Of a DNA stretch of 64,000 bases, positions 1 through 9,599 are shown in pieces. The position numbers and the translations under genes are program-made. Where the stretch lies: assembly GCF_003387155.1 (NCBI RefSeq), contig NZ_QUMT01000002.1, forward strand, positions 687,694-751,693, read 5' to 3'. Position 1 is the first letter of the stretch; each line of letters begins with the position of its first letter. The notes under the pieces were generated by a model, which did no database searches, was not told the origin of the DNA, and saw only the letters and a program-made list of their open reading frames with translations. This stretch comes from Roseateles depolymerans. GTDB taxonomy: Bacteria; Pseudomonadota; Gammaproteobacteria; Burkholderiales; Burkholderiaceae_C.

Positions 1-32
1 CCGAACAGCTGCGCAACTCGGTGGTGGGCACC

Positions 33-695
33 ATGGACGAAACGACGAAAGCATGGTTTGTCACTTCAACGGTGACGGTGAAGAGGCATCGCGATCTTGA
101 AGGCTGGCTTAGCGATGAGGAATTGATCCGCCTGTCAGGCGCGCCTAAGAACAGCATCTTGAACGTCAGTGTTCTGGATGGGCGTGCCATCGAGCTTCGC
201 GTCACCAATTCCGACATTCTCCGGGAGGACATGGTCCGATTGCTGATCCAGGAATCGGACGGTTATTCGTTTCACGTCTTGAATGCCGCATTCGTCATCA
301 ACGATTGGTTGCTGTCCCGGGGCATCGGCCCCAGAGGCGTGGTGATCCAGCTTCATCAGGCGCGAGAGCTCGGCTTCATTCGTTGTGTACGAACCTGGGC
401 CCTCGGCAACCGAGCGTCGTTCGAGGCTGAAGTGCCGCTACGAGGCTATTACGTCTGGCCTCTCATGGGTTTCGATGCGCCGATTCCGAAACATTTGATA
501 GACCACCCAGAGCTCCCCACTCAGATCGACCGTCACTCTTCGCTGCTGGATTTGATGAGCACGCCGGAAGGGGGGGCGTTCTGGTTCGAGCATGGGGAGA
601 CGCTTTGGACTGAATTCGACCTGCGTCCCAGCTCGAGGAGTTGGAGGCGTCTAGCCCAATATACTGAAGACCGCCACATTGAGGTGCTGCCATGA
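33..695 (+). CDS. Hypothetical protein, unrecognised, 5' end uncertain
   Basis: The frame encodes about 220 residues from the ATG at 33. GTG codons at 21 and 24 are alternatives, and the frame is open to the left window edge, so the true start may lie outside. There is no signal peptide or membrane segment. The protein is soluble and mildly acidic, with an aromatic stretch (GYYVWPLMGFDAPIP, about residues 143-157) and a C-terminal segment rich in Trp/Phe/Arg. I do not recognise the family. Its stop overlaps the start of the next small frame by 4 bases (ATGA at 692), so the two are probably co-translated. Codon use is less GC-biased than in the housekeeping genes of this window, which suggests an accessory gene. 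Confidence 0.6.
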   Translation: MDETTKAWFVTSTVTVKRHRDLEGWLSDEELIRLSGAPKNSILNVSVLDGRAIELRVTNSDILREDMVRLLIQESDGYSFHVLNAAFVINDWLLSRGIGPRGVVIQLHQARELGFIRCVRTWALGNRASFEAEVPLRGYYVWPLMGFDAPIPKHLIDHPELPTQIDRHSSLLDLMSTPEGGAFWFEHGETLWTEFDLRPSSRSWRRLAQYTEDRHIEVLP

Positions 696-886
696 ATGCC
701 CTTGAATTCCTGCGTCGTGTGACCCGCCCCATGTCCATGGCTGAGGCCAACCAGCTGGGTGCTTCGCGGGGGGCTGGGCGGGAAAATGCCACTTGCGATG
801 ACACGCTCAGTGTCCAGCGCGCGGCTGCTGGACCTCGCCTGTGCACGACCCCGATGGGTGAGTCCACGACCCAACCAGTGACCTAG
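692..886 (+). CDS. Small hypothetical protein, possibly a truncated gene
   Basis: A 64-codon frame begins in an ATGA overlap with the preceding gene, the usual sign of translational coupling. The first 30 residues (starting MNALEFLRRVTRP) look like real protein. The second half is rich in Ala, Gly, Thr and Arg and looks like out-of-frame sequence. A frameshift or deletion around 760-800 is therefore possible, leaving only the N-terminus of a once longer partner. Function unknown. Confidence 0.3.
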   Translation: MNALEFLRRVTRPMSMAEANQLGASRGAGRENATCDDTLSVQRAAAGPRLCTTPMGESTTQPVT

Positions 887-941
887 CGCCAGCGGCGGCG
901 GGGGGAGGTCGGTAAAGACCCGGCCCCCGAACTGCTGCTCA

Positions 942-2789
942 TCACTGCTTCAACGTCGCCGACAGCTCTGCCAGTCGCGCAAACTCGGCGCGGTTTCCGT
1001 AGCGGTCTTCGCCGCGCGACTCACGCGCCAGCTTCACGAATTGGGTGGGGCCGTAGTCGCCGATCAGGCTGCTGCCGCGCAACCACTGGCCCCAGGCGGC
1101 CACCGCCACCGCGAAGCGGGCATCGGCATCGAGCGAGTCCACCGTCGGCAGCGAGGCAGGGCGGTTCACCGGCAGTTCCGTCAGTAGGCTGCGTTCCTCG
1201 CCGGGTTGCTTGTAGCGCAGCTTCACCCAGGCCAGTTCGTTCATCCGGGCGTTGGTGCCGGCATCGCGGGTGCCGCGCGCATCGCTGGCGGGCTGTTGAC
1301 CCTGCTTGCGGTCCTTGCTGTCTTCACTGCCATACCTCAGCGGGTCCACCGTCCCCTTGGCGCCCTTCGGAATGAACTCATACAGGGCCGTGACCTGATG
1401 GCCGGCGCCGATGTCGCCTGCGTCCACCTTGTCGTTGTTGAAATCTTCCCGCTTCAGGGCATGCAGCTCATAGCCGATCAGGCGATATTCCTGCACTGTC
1501 GCCGGATTGAACTCCACCTGCAGCTTCAGGTCTTGTGCAATGACGGCCAATGTCGAGGTCATTTCATTGACCAGCACCTTGTGCGCTTCCTGCAGCGAAT
1601 CCAGGTAGTGATAGCTGCCATTGCCCACATCCGCCAGACGCTTCATCAGCGCCTCGTTGTAGTTGCTGTCTCCAACGCCCAGCGTCGTCAGGCTGATGCC
1701 CTTCTTGCGCTGCTCTTCCACCAAGGTCTTCAGGATCAGCGGGTCGGTGACGCCAATGTTCAGGTCGCCGTCGGTGGCCAGCAGCACGCGGTTGATGCCG
1801 TCCTTGATCAGGCCTTCACGGGCCTGCGCATACGCAAGGCGGACGCCGCCTTCCCCGTAAGTGCCGCCGCTGGCGCGCAACTGGTCGATGGCCTGGTTGA
1901 TGCGGTCCTTCTGATCCCCCGGCGTCGGTGGTAGAACCACCTGCGAGCCGCTGGCATAGGTCACCAGGCTGACCCGGTCCTGCGGGCGCAACTGCGCGGT
2001 CAACAGCTTCAGGCCGGATTGCACCAGCGGCAGCCGGTCCTGCGGCGACATGGAACCCGACACATCCACCAGGAACACCAGGTTCGCGGGGGGCAGGGTG
2101 GCCTTGGCCACGTCCTTGCCCTTGATGGTGATGCGGATCAGGCCGCGCTCCGGCATCCACGGGGAGGCGATGACCTGCGCCCGCACCTTGAAAGGATCGC
2201 GTGCGTCCGGCGCCGGGCCGGTGTCGTCAAAGCCGAAATAGTTGACCAGCTCTTCCACCCGCACGGCATCCTTGGGCGGCAACTGGCCCCGGTTGATGAA
2301 GCGGCGGATGTTGGCGTAGCTGCCGGTGTCCACGCTGGCGCTGAAGGTGGAGACTGGCTGCTCCGCCACCTGCTGCCAGGGGTTGTCGGTGTAGGTTTCG
2401 TATTTCGCGGTGTCGGGCGCCTGCATCGGCGGCACGAAGGACGGCGCCGTCATGATCCGGCTGCGCGACAGCGCAGGCGCCATGGCGGGCGGCGCGTAGC
2501 CGGTCACGTTCGCGGCGACGGGAGCCGGCGCGTGTTGGGCGGCTGGAGCGACCGCAGGAGCCGGCTGGACATCAGCCATCGAAGGGGTGCCAGGCGTTTT
2601 GGCAGCCTCGGTGTTCTGAGGGTGCGGGGGGCCGATGGTGCACGCGTTGAGCAGCACCGCTGCCATTGCCAGCGCGGCGAGCGCCAGCGGTCCTGACGGC
2701 TGCGGTCGTGTCAGCCGCGGTCGTGTGAGCCGGAGTTGCGGGTGGGGCCGCTGGGACCACTGACCTTGAAGCCCGAAGAAGGTGCGCAT
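942..2789 (-). CDS. YfbK-like von Willebrand factor A domain lipoprotein
   Basis: The protein has 615 residues. I start it at 2789 because a GGGAGAG ribosome site lies just upstream and the product then opens with a basic N-region, a hydrophobic stretch (LALAALAMAAVLL) and a lipobox ending at Cys (LLNAC). It is thus predicted to be an exported, lipidated protein. A Pro/Ala-rich linker follows, then the N-terminal YfbK-type segment (VSTFSASVDTGSYANIRRF). Next comes a VWA domain with an intact MIDAS motif DVSGSMS near residue 240 and downstream Thr/Asp ligands (ATDGD), and then a C-terminal DUF3520-like region. VWA domains bind ligands through a divalent metal; the partner is unknown. It stands alone on its strand. 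The frame extends upstream to 2987 but without a better start. Confidence 0.85.
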   Translation of the reverse strand: MRTFFGLQGQWSQRPHPQLRLTRPRLTRPQPSGPLALAALAMAAVLLNACTIGPPHPQNTEAAKTPGTPSMADVQPAPAVAPAAQHAPAPVAANVTGYAPPAMAPALSRSRIMTAPSFVPPMQAPDTAKYETYTDNPWQQVAEQPVSTFSASVDTGSYANIRRFINRGQLPPKDAVRVEELVNYFGFDDTGPAPDARDPFKVRAQVIASPWMPERGLIRITIKGKDVAKATLPPANLVFLVDVSGSMSPQDRLPLVQSGLKLLTAQLRPQDRVSLVTYASGSQVVLPPTPGDQKDRINQAIDQLRASGGTYGEGGVRLAYAQAREGLIKDGINRVLLATDGDLNIGVTDPLILKTLVEEQRKKGISLTTLGVGDSNYNEALMKRLADVGNGSYHYLDSLQEAHKVLVNEMTSTLAVIAQDLKLQVEFNPATVQEYRLIGYELHALKREDFNNDKVDAGDIGAGHQVTALYEFIPKGAKGTVDPLRYGSEDSKDRKQGQQPASDARGTRDAGTNARMNELAWVKLRYKQPGEERSLLTELPVNRPASLPTVDSLDADARFAVAVAAWGQWLRGSSLIGDYGPTQFVKLARESRGEDRYGNRAEFARLAELSATLKQ

Positions 2790-3185
2790 GCTGAGTCTCT
2801 CCCTGGTCCGGCCTGCAGGCCGGCTGTGCTGACATGAATCACCTCGCCGCTGCGGCGTGCTGTCGCCTTGCGTCGTGGGGTCGTACCGCGGAGCCCTGCT
2901 GCGGGATGTCGCCGGCCGATGCCCAAAAGGCTCGGCGAGTCGACGTGCGTGAGGCCCTGTCGGTGCGCATGTTGCACAACGCATCACGCACGGGGCGGTT
3001 GACCGGGTCCCTGATGTCCATGGCCTGCCTCAAAGTCGCCGCTGAGCTGAGGTAAACTCCCCGGCTTCACCGAATTTCCGACGCTGCTCGAAGCACGTTT
3101 TGACCGGCGGGGTCCTCCCGCCAGCGTCACGGCTGGCGAGTTGTGACTTCGGTTGGGTGTCGTTCAATTCATTACCGGAGCCAAC
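2790..3185. other. Intergenic region between divergent VWA gene and small basic protein gene
   Basis: About 400 bases separate the VWA gene (minus) from the 54-residue gene (plus). Frames here are short and have poor starts. The region must hold promoters for both directions, but I could not pick out convincing -35/-10 pairs. Confidence 0.5.
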
Positions 3186-3350
3186 ATGGGCAACAAGATC
3201 ATCACCGAAGCCGATCGCCGCGCTACCCCCCGTCCCGTTCCTCCCAAGGGCGTGACCGTGACCACCGTGCGTGGCCAGAAGAGCAGCCTGGAGCGTGGTT
3301 CGCACACCCGCAGCAAGAAGAACCCGGGCAAGCGTCCTCATTCGGGTTGA
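3186..3350 (+). CDS. Small basic protein, 54 residues, unknown function
   Basis: The ATG at 3186 follows a GGAG site at a spacing of about 7, and the frame ends at a TGA just before a rho-independent terminator, so this looks like a complete single-gene unit. The product (starting MGNKIITEADRR) is strongly basic, rich in Lys, Arg, Pro, Ser and Gly, and has no hydrophobic segment. It is probably disordered and could bind nucleic acid or ribosomes. That is inference from composition only; I do not recognise a family. Confidence 0.6.
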   Translation: MGNKIITEADRRATPRPVPPKGVTVTTVRGQKSSLERGSHTRSKKNPGKRPHSG

Positions 3351-3385
3351 GGGGTTCGGTCCTCACGGACCGTGTCTCTCCCAAG

Positions 3386-3416
3386 CAGGCCCACGCCCTC
3401 CGGCGGGGCCTGTTTT
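3386..3416 (+). terminator. Rho-independent terminator after the small basic protein gene
   Basis: The inverted repeat CAGGCCC/GGGCCTG (7 bp) with a 13-base loop is followed by TTTT. It separates the 54-residue gene from the flavoprotein gene that starts 24 bases later. Confidence 0.7.
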
Positions 3417-3439
3417 CATTTCAGGCTTGATCAATCACC

Positions 3440-5110
3440 ATGATCCGCATCAACGAACTCCGTCTGCCGCTCAACCATCCGGAAGAGGCCCTGCGCCCGG
3501 CCATCGTGGCCCGCCTGGGCATCCCGGACACGCAGCTCCAATCCTTCACCGTCTTCAAGCGCAGCTACGACGCGCGCAAGAAGACCGCCATGGTGCTGAT
3601 CTACAGCATCGACTGCGAGGTGGAGAACGAAGCCGCCGTGCTGCATCGCCTGCAGGGCGACGCGCACGTGAAGCCGTCTCCCGACACGTCCTACAAGTTC
3701 GTCGGCCATGCGCCGGCCGACTTCTATGCCGGCGAGCGCCCTCGGCCCGTGGTCATCGGGTTCGGGCCGTGCGGCATCTTTGCCGCGCTGATCCTGGCGC
3801 AGATGGGGCTGCGGCCCATCGTGCTGGAGCGCGGCAAGCAGGTGCGCGAGCGGACCAAGGACACCTGGGGCCTGTGGCGTCAGAGCGAGCTCAACCCCGA
3901 GTCGAACGTTCAGTTCGGTGAGGGCGGCGCCGGCACCTTCTCCGACGGCAAGCTCTACAGCCAGATCTCCGACCCCCGCTTCCTCACCCGGAAGGTGCTG
4001 ACCGAGTTCGTCAAGGCTGGCGCGCCGGAGGAAATCCTCTACGTCAGCAAGCCGCACATCGGCACCTTCCGCCTGGTGAGCATGGTCATCAAGATCCGCG
4101 CGGAGATCGAGCGGCTGGGTGGCGAAATCCGCTTCCAGCAGAAGGTGACGGACCTGCTGATCGAGCCCGATGCCCAGGGCGTCCAGCACGTGCGCGGCGT
4201 CACGCTGGAATCCGGCGAGCAATTGCGCGCGGACCATGTGGTCGTGGCCCTGGGCCACAGCGCGCGGGACACCTTCACGATGCTGCACGAGCGCGGCGTC
4301 TACATGGAAGCCAAGCCGTTTTCCATCGGCTACCGGATCGAGCATCCGCAGTCGATCATCGACAAGGCCCGCTTCGGCCCCAATGCCGGCCATCCCATCC
4401 TGGGCGCGGCGGATTACAAGCTGGTCCATCATGCGTCCAACGGCCGCTCGGTCTACAGCTTCTGCATGTGCCCCGGCGGCACGGTGGTGGCCGCGACGTC
4501 CGAGCCCAACCGCGTGGTCACCAACGGCATGAGCCAATACTCCCGCGCCGAGCGCAATGCCAATGCCGGCATCGTGGTGGGCATCTCGCCGGAAGACTAT
4601 CGGCAAGACGGCAAGAAGGACGGCAGCCTGGTGAATCCGCTGGACGGCCTGGCCTTCCAGCGCTTCTGGGAGTCGCGCGCGTTTGAGCTGGGGGAGGGCG
4701 ACTACCGTGCCCCCGCCGCCCTGGTGGGTGACTTCATCAAGCGCCAGCGCAGCACCATGCTGGGCGCGGTCGAGCCGAGCTACAAGCCCGGCGTGACCAT
4801 GACCGATCTGCAGCAAAAGGGCCGTGGCAGCCTGCCGGAGTACGCGCTGGACGCCATCCGCGAAGCGCTGCCGGCCTTCGAGCGGCAGATCCGCGGCTTC
4901 TCGATGAACGACGCGGTGCTGACCGGCGTTGAAACCCGCACCTCCTCGCCGCTGCGCATCACCCGGGGCAAGGACTACCAGAGCCTGAACGTGCGCGGCC
5001 TGTACCCCGCTGGCGAAGGCGCGGGTTATGCCGGCGGCATCATGTCCGCCGGGGTGGACGGCATCGAGGTGGCGGAAGCGCTCGGGCAAGCGCTGCTGGC
5101 CGAGCAATGA
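3440..5110 (+). CDS. FAD-dependent dehydrogenase, COG2509 type
   Basis: The protein has 556 residues. An N-terminal domain of about 100 residues of the kind typical for COG2509 proteins is followed by a dinucleotide-binding Rossmann motif (VVIGFGPCGIFAA, residues ~105-117). Next is the family segment GEGGAGTFSDGKLYSQI, and a C-terminal FAD-contact region (GLYPAGEGAGYAGGIMSAGVDG). It is a soluble cytoplasmic flavoprotein. The physiological substrate of this family is not established, and nothing in the context decides it. The start at 3440 aligns with the family N-terminus (MIRINELRLPL); the ribosome site is weak. Confidence 0.85.
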   Translation: MIRINELRLPLNHPEEALRPAIVARLGIPDTQLQSFTVFKRSYDARKKTAMVLIYSIDCEVENEAAVLHRLQGDAHVKPSPDTSYKFVGHAPADFYAGERPRPVVIGFGPCGIFAALILAQMGLRPIVLERGKQVRERTKDTWGLWRQSELNPESNVQFGEGGAGTFSDGKLYSQISDPRFLTRKVLTEFVKAGAPEEILYVSKPHIGTFRLVSMVIKIRAEIERLGGEIRFQQKVTDLLIEPDAQGVQHVRGVTLESGEQLRADHVVVALGHSARDTFTMLHERGVYMEAKPFSIGYRIEHPQSIIDKARFGPNAGHPILGAADYKLVHHASNGRSVYSFCMCPGGTVVAATSEPNRVVTNGMSQYSRAERNANAGIVVGISPEDYRQDGKKDGSLVNPLDGLAFQRFWESRAFELGEGDYRAPAALVGDFIKRQRSTMLGAVEPSYKPGVTMTDLQQKGRGSLPEYALDAIREALPAFERQIRGFSMNDAVLTGVETRTSSPLRITRGKDYQSLNVRGLYPAGEGAGYAGGIMSAGVDGIEVAEALGQALLAEQ

Positions 5111-5194
5111 AGGCGGTGCGCTGAGGGCGGAACGTAGAAACCCCAGGCTTCGCTGGGGACGAAGGGACTATCATGGAGGTCGGTAGTCCACGCC

Positions 5195-6130
5195 ATGATG
5201 GCGAAGGCTACAGTTCAACCTAGCCAGAAGCCCACCATGCGCCTCGATCTCACCACCCTCAACCTCGTCTTGGCCATCGAACAGACCCGGTCGATCACCC
5301 GGGGAGCCGAGCGCGAGCATCTGGCGCTGGCCGCCGCCAGCAAGCGGATCTCCGATCTCGAGACCCGTCTGGGCGTGCAGCTCTTCGAGCGCCGCGCCCG
5401 TGGGGTCGAGCCGACCGAAGCCTGCCGGGCCCTGGTCCGCCACATCCGTTCGCTGCATGCCTCGCTGCATGCGCTGGAGAGCGAAGTGGTGGAATTCGCG
5501 CGCGGCATCAAGGGCCACCTGCGCATTGCCGCCAATGCCGGCGCCATCGCCGAGGCGCTGCCGCCCGATCTGGCCGCCTTCTCCCAAGCCCATCCCCAGA
5601 TCCGCATCAGCCTGGAAGACCAGACCAGTGCGGAAGTGCAGGCGGCGGTGGCGGAAGGCCGTGCCGATGTGGGTGTGTTCACCACGCCGCTGCTGGACAA
5701 CCGGCTGCAGACCTGGAATTACCGCCACGGGCGCCTGTCGGTGCTGGTGCCCAACCGGCATGCCTTGTCGGACCGCAGCTCGGTCACCTTCGATGACCTG
5801 CTGGACCATGACCTCGTCGGCCTGCACAGCGGCGCTGCTGCGCAGGAGCTGATGCTGCAGGAAGCCATGGCCCGCGGCCGCACGCTCAAGGCCCGGCTGC
5901 AGGTGCGCGGCTTCGACGCGATTGCCCAACTGGTGGAAGCCGGCATGGGCGTGGCCGTGTTGCCGGACGCCCCCGCCCGCCGATTCGCCCAGGTTTTCGA
6001 CGTCCAGCGGCTGGATCTGGATGAAGCCTGGGCCCGTCGCGACTATGTTCTGGGGGTGGCGCGCCAGGAGCGTCTGCCCACCGTGGTGCAGCGCTTCGTG
6101 GATGCGCTATGCCCGCCGCCCGCCAAGTGA
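5195..6130 (+). CDS. LysR-family transcriptional regulator
   Basis: The product is about 311 residues. An N-terminal winged helix-turn-helix contains the LysR pattern with a recognition helix near LALAAASKRISDLETRLG and the following LFERRARGVEPTEA. The remainder is the periplasmic-binding-protein-like effector domain. Two starts compete: 5195, and 5237 (MRLDLTTLNLVLAIE), which begins exactly where most LysR proteins begin; neither has a strong ribosome site. It lies 98 bases upstream of leuC in the same direction. A regulator at this place is common in Burkholderiales, but whether it controls leuCDB is not shown by the sequence. Confidence 0.9.
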   Translation: MMAKATVQPSQKPTMRLDLTTLNLVLAIEQTRSITRGAEREHLALAAASKRISDLETRLGVQLFERRARGVEPTEACRALVRHIRSLHASLHALESEVVEFARGIKGHLRIAANAGAIAEALPPDLAAFSQAHPQIRISLEDQTSAEVQAAVAEGRADVGVFTTPLLDNRLQTWNYRHGRLSVLVPNRHALSDRSSVTFDDLLDHDLVGLHSGAAAQELMLQEAMARGRTLKARLQVRGFDAIAQLVEAGMGVAVLPDAPARRFAQVFDVQRLDLDEAWARRDYVLGVARQERLPTVVQRFVDALCPPPAK

Positions 6131-6228
6131 TTCGACCGGCCAGACCCCCTCAAGCGCCCCAGACTCGCTGAAACGCAGCCCCGACACCCCCAAAAACGCC
6201 CCGTGACCTTGCAGTGATGGAGAGTCCC

Positions 6229-7659
6229 ATGACCAACCCCCACGCCACCCCGCGCACCCTCTACGACAAGCTCTGGGACGAGCATGTGGTGCACACCGAG
6301 GAAGACGGCACCGCGGTGCTGTACATCGACCGTCATCTGGTCCATGAAGTGACCAGCCCGCAGGCCTTCGAAGGGCTGGACATCGCCGGCCGCAAGGTCT
6401 GGCGCCTGTCGGCCAACCTGGCGGTCAGCGACCACAACGTGCCCACCACCGACCGCAGCCAGGGCATCGCCGACCCGGTCTCGCGGCTGCAGGTCGACAC
6501 GCTGGACGCCAACTGCGACCGCTTCGGCATCACCCAGTTCAAGATGAGCGACCGCCGCCAGGGCATCGTGCATGTGATCGGCCCGGAGCAGGGCGCCACG
6601 CTGCCCGGCATGACGGTGGTCTGCGGCGACAGCCACACCTCCACCCACGGCGCCTTTGGTGCGCTGGCGCATGGCATCGGCACCTCCGAGGTGGAGCATG
6701 TGCTGGCCACGCAGACGCTGCTGGCCAAGAAGGCCAGGAACATGCTCATCAAGGTCGACGGCCGCGTCGCGCCGGGCGTGGGCGCCAAGGACATCGTGCT
6801 GGCCATCATCGGCCGCATCGGCACGGCGGGTGGCACCGGCTACACCATCGAGTTCGCCGGCTCGGCCATCCGCGCCCTGAGCATGGAGGGCCGCATGACC
6901 GTCTGCAACATGGCCATCGAGGCCGGTGCGCGGGCAGGCCTGATTGCGGTGGACGACACCACGATCCAGTATGTGAAGGGCCGTCCCTTCTCGCCGACCG
7001 GCGTCGAATGGGACCAGGCCGTGCAGTACTGGCGCACCCTGCATTCGGACGAAGGCGCGCATTTCGACAAGGTGGTGGAACTCGACGCCGCGCAGATCCG
7101 TCCGCAGGTGACCTGGGGCACCTCGCCCGAGATGGTGCTGTCCATCGAGGACCGCGTGCCGGACCCGGACAAGGAGAAGGACGCCGTCAAGCGCGGCGCC
7201 ATGGAGCGGGCGCTGCAATACATGTCGCTGGAGCCGAACAAGGCGATCAACGACATCCGCATCGACAAGGTCTTCATCGGCTCCTGCACCAACAGCCGCA
7301 TCGAGGACATGCGCGAGGCCGCCGCCGTGGTGCGCCGTCTGGGCGGTCGCATTGCCAGCAATGTGAAGCTGGCCCTGGTGGTGCCGGGGTCCGGCCTGGT
7401 CAAGGCGCAGGCCGAAGCCGAAGGGCTGGACCAGGTCTTCAAGGCCGCCGGCTTCGAATGGCGCGAGCCCGGCTGCTCGATGTGCCTGGCCATGAATGCG
7501 GACCGGCTGGAGCCGGGCGAGCGCTGCGCGTCCACCAGCAACCGGAATTTCGAAGGACGGCAAGGGGCCGGGGGGCGTACCCACCTGGTGAGCCCCGCCA
7601 TGGCAGCGGCAGCGGCCATGCAGGGCCATTTCGTTGACGTCCGCAAGCTGGGAGCCTGA
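6229..7659 (+). CDS. leuC: 3-isopropylmalate dehydratase large subunit
   Basis: LeuC (476 residues) pairs with LeuD to isomerise 2-isopropylmalate to 3-isopropylmalate in leucine synthesis. The aconitase-type [4Fe-4S] cysteines are present in [11 protein letters not shown] (about residue 350) and CSMCLAMN (about 413-416), with the family motif [12 protein letters not shown] earlier. I chose ATG 6229, which has GGAGAG 5 bases upstream, over the GTG at 6214; the resulting length fits the family (E. coli 466). leuD follows after 1 base, so the two subunits are translated together. In this lineage a small entericidin gene can sit between leuC and leuD; it is absent here. Confidence 0.97.
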   Translation: MTNPHATPRTLYDKLWDEHVVHTEEDGTAVLYIDRHLVHEVTSPQAFEGLDIAGRKVWRLSANLAVSDHNVPTTDRSQGIADPVSRLQVDTLDANCDRFGITQFKMSDRRQGIVHVIGPEQGATLPGMTVVCGDSHTSTHGAFGALAHGIGTSEVEHVLATQTLLAKKARNMLIKVDGRVAPGVGAKDIVLAIIGRIGTAGGTGYTIEFAGSAIRALSMEGRMTVCNMAIEAGARAGLIAVDDTTIQYVKGRPFSPTGVEWDQAVQYWRTLHSDEGAHFDKVVELDAAQIRPQVTWGTSPEMVLSIEDRVPDPDKEKDAVKRGAMERALQYMSLEPNKAINDIRIDKVFIGSCTNSRIEDMREAAAVVRRLGGRIASNVKLALVVPGSGLVKAQAEAEGLDQVFKAAGFEWREPGCSMCLAMNADRLEPGERCASTSNRNFEGRQGAGGRTHLVSPAMAAAAAMQGHFVDVRKLGA

Positions 7660-7660
7660 C

Positions 7661-8311
7661 ATGGAAGCGTTCACCCTTCACAAGGGCCTGGTGGCCCCGA
7701 TGGACCGTGAGAACGTCGATACCGACGCGATCATTCCGAAGCAATTCCTTAAGTCGATCAAGCGGACCGGCTTCGGTCCCAACCTGTTTGACGAGTGGCG
7801 CTACCTGGACCACGGCGAACCTGGCCAGGACCCCGCCACCCGCAAGCCCAACCCGGACTTCGTGCTGAACCAGCCGCGCTACCAGGGCGCGTCCATCCTC
7901 ATCGCGCGGGCCAACTTCGGCTGCGGCTCCAGCCGTGAGCATGCCCCCTGGGCGCTTCAGCAATACGGTTTCCGCGCCCTGATCGCGCCCAGCTTCGCCG
8001 ACATCTTCTTCAACAACACCTTCAAGAACGGTGTGCTGCCGATCGTGCTGCCTGAAAGCCAGGTGGCCCGTCTGTTCGACGAGGTGGCCGCTTTCCCGGG
8101 CTACCAACTGACGGTGGACCTGCAGCGCCAGGTGGTGATCAAGCCCGATGGGCAAGAACTGCCCTTTGACGTGCAGCCCTTCCGCAAGTACTGCCTGCTC
8201 AACGGCTTCGACGACATCGGCCTGACGCTTCGCCATGCCGACAAGATCAAGGCCTTCGAGGCCGAGCGCATCGCCACCAAGCCGTGGCTGAACCACCAGC
8301 TTCCCCGTTAA
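7661..8311 (+). CDS. leuD: 3-isopropylmalate dehydratase small subunit
   Basis: LeuD (216 residues) is the swivelling small subunit of isopropylmalate isomerase. It shows the family motifs [12 protein letters not shown] near the N-terminus and [16 protein letters not shown] around residue 84. The ATG lies one base after the leuC stop, preceded by GGGAG within the end of leuC, which implies coupled, stoichiometric synthesis of the subunits. The frame can be read further upstream, but only inside leuC. Confidence 0.97.
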   Translation: MEAFTLHKGLVAPMDRENVDTDAIIPKQFLKSIKRTGFGPNLFDEWRYLDHGEPGQDPATRKPNPDFVLNQPRYQGASILIARANFGCGSSREHAPWALQQYGFRALIAPSFADIFFNNTFKNGVLPIVLPESQVARLFDEVAAFPGYQLTVDLQRQVVIKPDGQELPFDVQPFRKYCLLNGFDDIGLTLRHADKIKAFEAERIATKPWLNHQLPR

Positions 8312-8374
8312 ACCAGTCCAGCGCGGCTGTCGCGCGCCCGTTGCGGGCGCCACGCCGCGCCCCAGGGAGATCCC

Positions 8375-9487
8375 ATGAAGATTGCAGTTCTGCCGGGTGA
8401 CGGCATTGGCACGGAAATCATTGCCGAGGCCGTCAAGGTCCTGAAGGTGCTGGACCTGCCGCTGGAGATGGAGACCGCGCCGGTCGGCGGCGCCGCTTAT
8501 GAAGCGGCCGGCCATCCGTTGCCGGAGGCCACGCTCAAGCTGGCCCAGCAGGCCGATGCGGTGTTGTTCGGCGCCGTGGGCGACTGGAAGTACGACAAGC
8601 TCGAGCGGGCGCTGCGCCCGGAGCAGGCCATCCTGGGTCTGCGCAAGGCCCTGGGCCTGTTTGCCAATTTCCGCCCGGCCATCTGCTATGAGCAGCTCAC
8701 GCACGCGTCCAGCCTCAAGCCCGAGCTGGTGGCGGGTCTGGACATCCTGATCATCCGCGAGCTGACCGGCGACATCTATTTCGGCCAGCCGCGGGGCCGC
8801 CGCACGGCGGTGGACGGACATTTCCCCGGCAGCGAAGAAGCCTTCGACACCATGCGCTACTCGCGCCCGGAGATCGAGCGCATCGCCCACGTCGCCTTCC
8901 AGGCCGCGCGCCTGCGCAACCGCAAGGTCACCAGCGTGGACAAGGCCAACGTGCTGGAGACCTTCCAGTTCTGGAAGGACGTGGTCACCGAGGTGCATGC
9001 CCAGTATCCGGACGTGGAGCTGGAGCACATGTACGTGGACAACGCCGCCATGCAGCTGGTGAAGGCGCCCAAGAAGTTTGACGTGGTGGTCACCGGCAAC
9101 ATGTTCGGCGACATCCTGTCGGACGAGGCGGCCATGCTCACCGGCTCCATTGGCATGCTGCCTTCGGCCTCGTTGGACAAGAACAACAAGGGCCTGTATG
9201 AGCCCAGCCATGGCAGCGCCCCCGACATCGCGGGGAAGGGAATTGCCAATCCGCTGGCTACAATCCTTTCCGCTGCCATGATGCTCAAGTTCTCCCTCCA
9301 CCAGCCCGAAGCCGCTGCTCGTATCGAGCAGGCGGTTCAAGCCGTGCTGGCCCAGGGTCTGCGCACCGCAGACATCTGGAGCGAGGGCACCCAGAAGGTG
9401 AGCACCCGCGAGATGGGCGATGCGGTCGTTGCGGCTGTCAAAGCTGGCACGTCTGCCACCGCCACCACCAAAACCATCAAGAGCTGA
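8375..9487 (+). CDS. leuB: 3-isopropylmalate dehydrogenase
   Basis: LeuB (370 residues) oxidises and decarboxylates 3-isopropylmalate with NAD+ to 2-oxoisocaproate, the third step of leucine synthesis. Seen in the sequence are the N-terminal GDGIGTEI, the substrate-contact region [14 protein letters not shown], the catalytic Lys region [10 protein letters not shown], the DNAAMQL segment, and the NAD-binding [26 protein letters not shown] site precedes the ATG. It follows leuD after 63 bases and probably shares its transcript. Confidence 0.97.
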   Translation: MKIAVLPGDGIGTEIIAEAVKVLKVLDLPLEMETAPVGGAAYEAAGHPLPEATLKLAQQADAVLFGAVGDWKYDKLERALRPEQAILGLRKALGLFANFRPAICYEQLTHASSLKPELVAGLDILIIRELTGDIYFGQPRGRRTAVDGHFPGSEEAFDTMRYSRPEIERIAHVAFQAARLRNRKVTSVDKANVLETFQFWKDVVTEVHAQYPDVELEHMYVDNAAMQLVKAPKKFDVVVTGNMFGDILSDEAAMLTGSIGMLPSASLDKNNKGLYEPSHGSAPDIAGKGIANPLATILSAAMMLKFSLHQPEAAARIEQAVQAVLAQGLRTADIWSEGTQKVSTREMGDAVVAAVKAGTSATATTKTIKS

Positions 9488-9562
9488 CTGCTCCGGTTCG
9501 TCTCGCCCCTGCACAAACCCGGCGAAGCGAGCCGGGCAGGGGCTCCAGGGTTTGTGATGAGA

Positions 9563-9599
9563 CGAACGCAAGCAACGTAAGCAACGCAAGGAACGCAAG
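9563..9599 (+). repeat. Short imperfect tandem repeat before asd
   Basis: Four imperfect copies of a 9-base unit close to AACGCAAGC lie directly before the asd start. The last copy supplies the AAGGA ribosome site. It may be replication slippage; no function is implied. Confidence 0.55.

Noticed and set aside
692-900. Mobile element scar after the left-edge genes
   Set aside because: No terminal inverted repeats, target duplications or transposase remnants could be seen.
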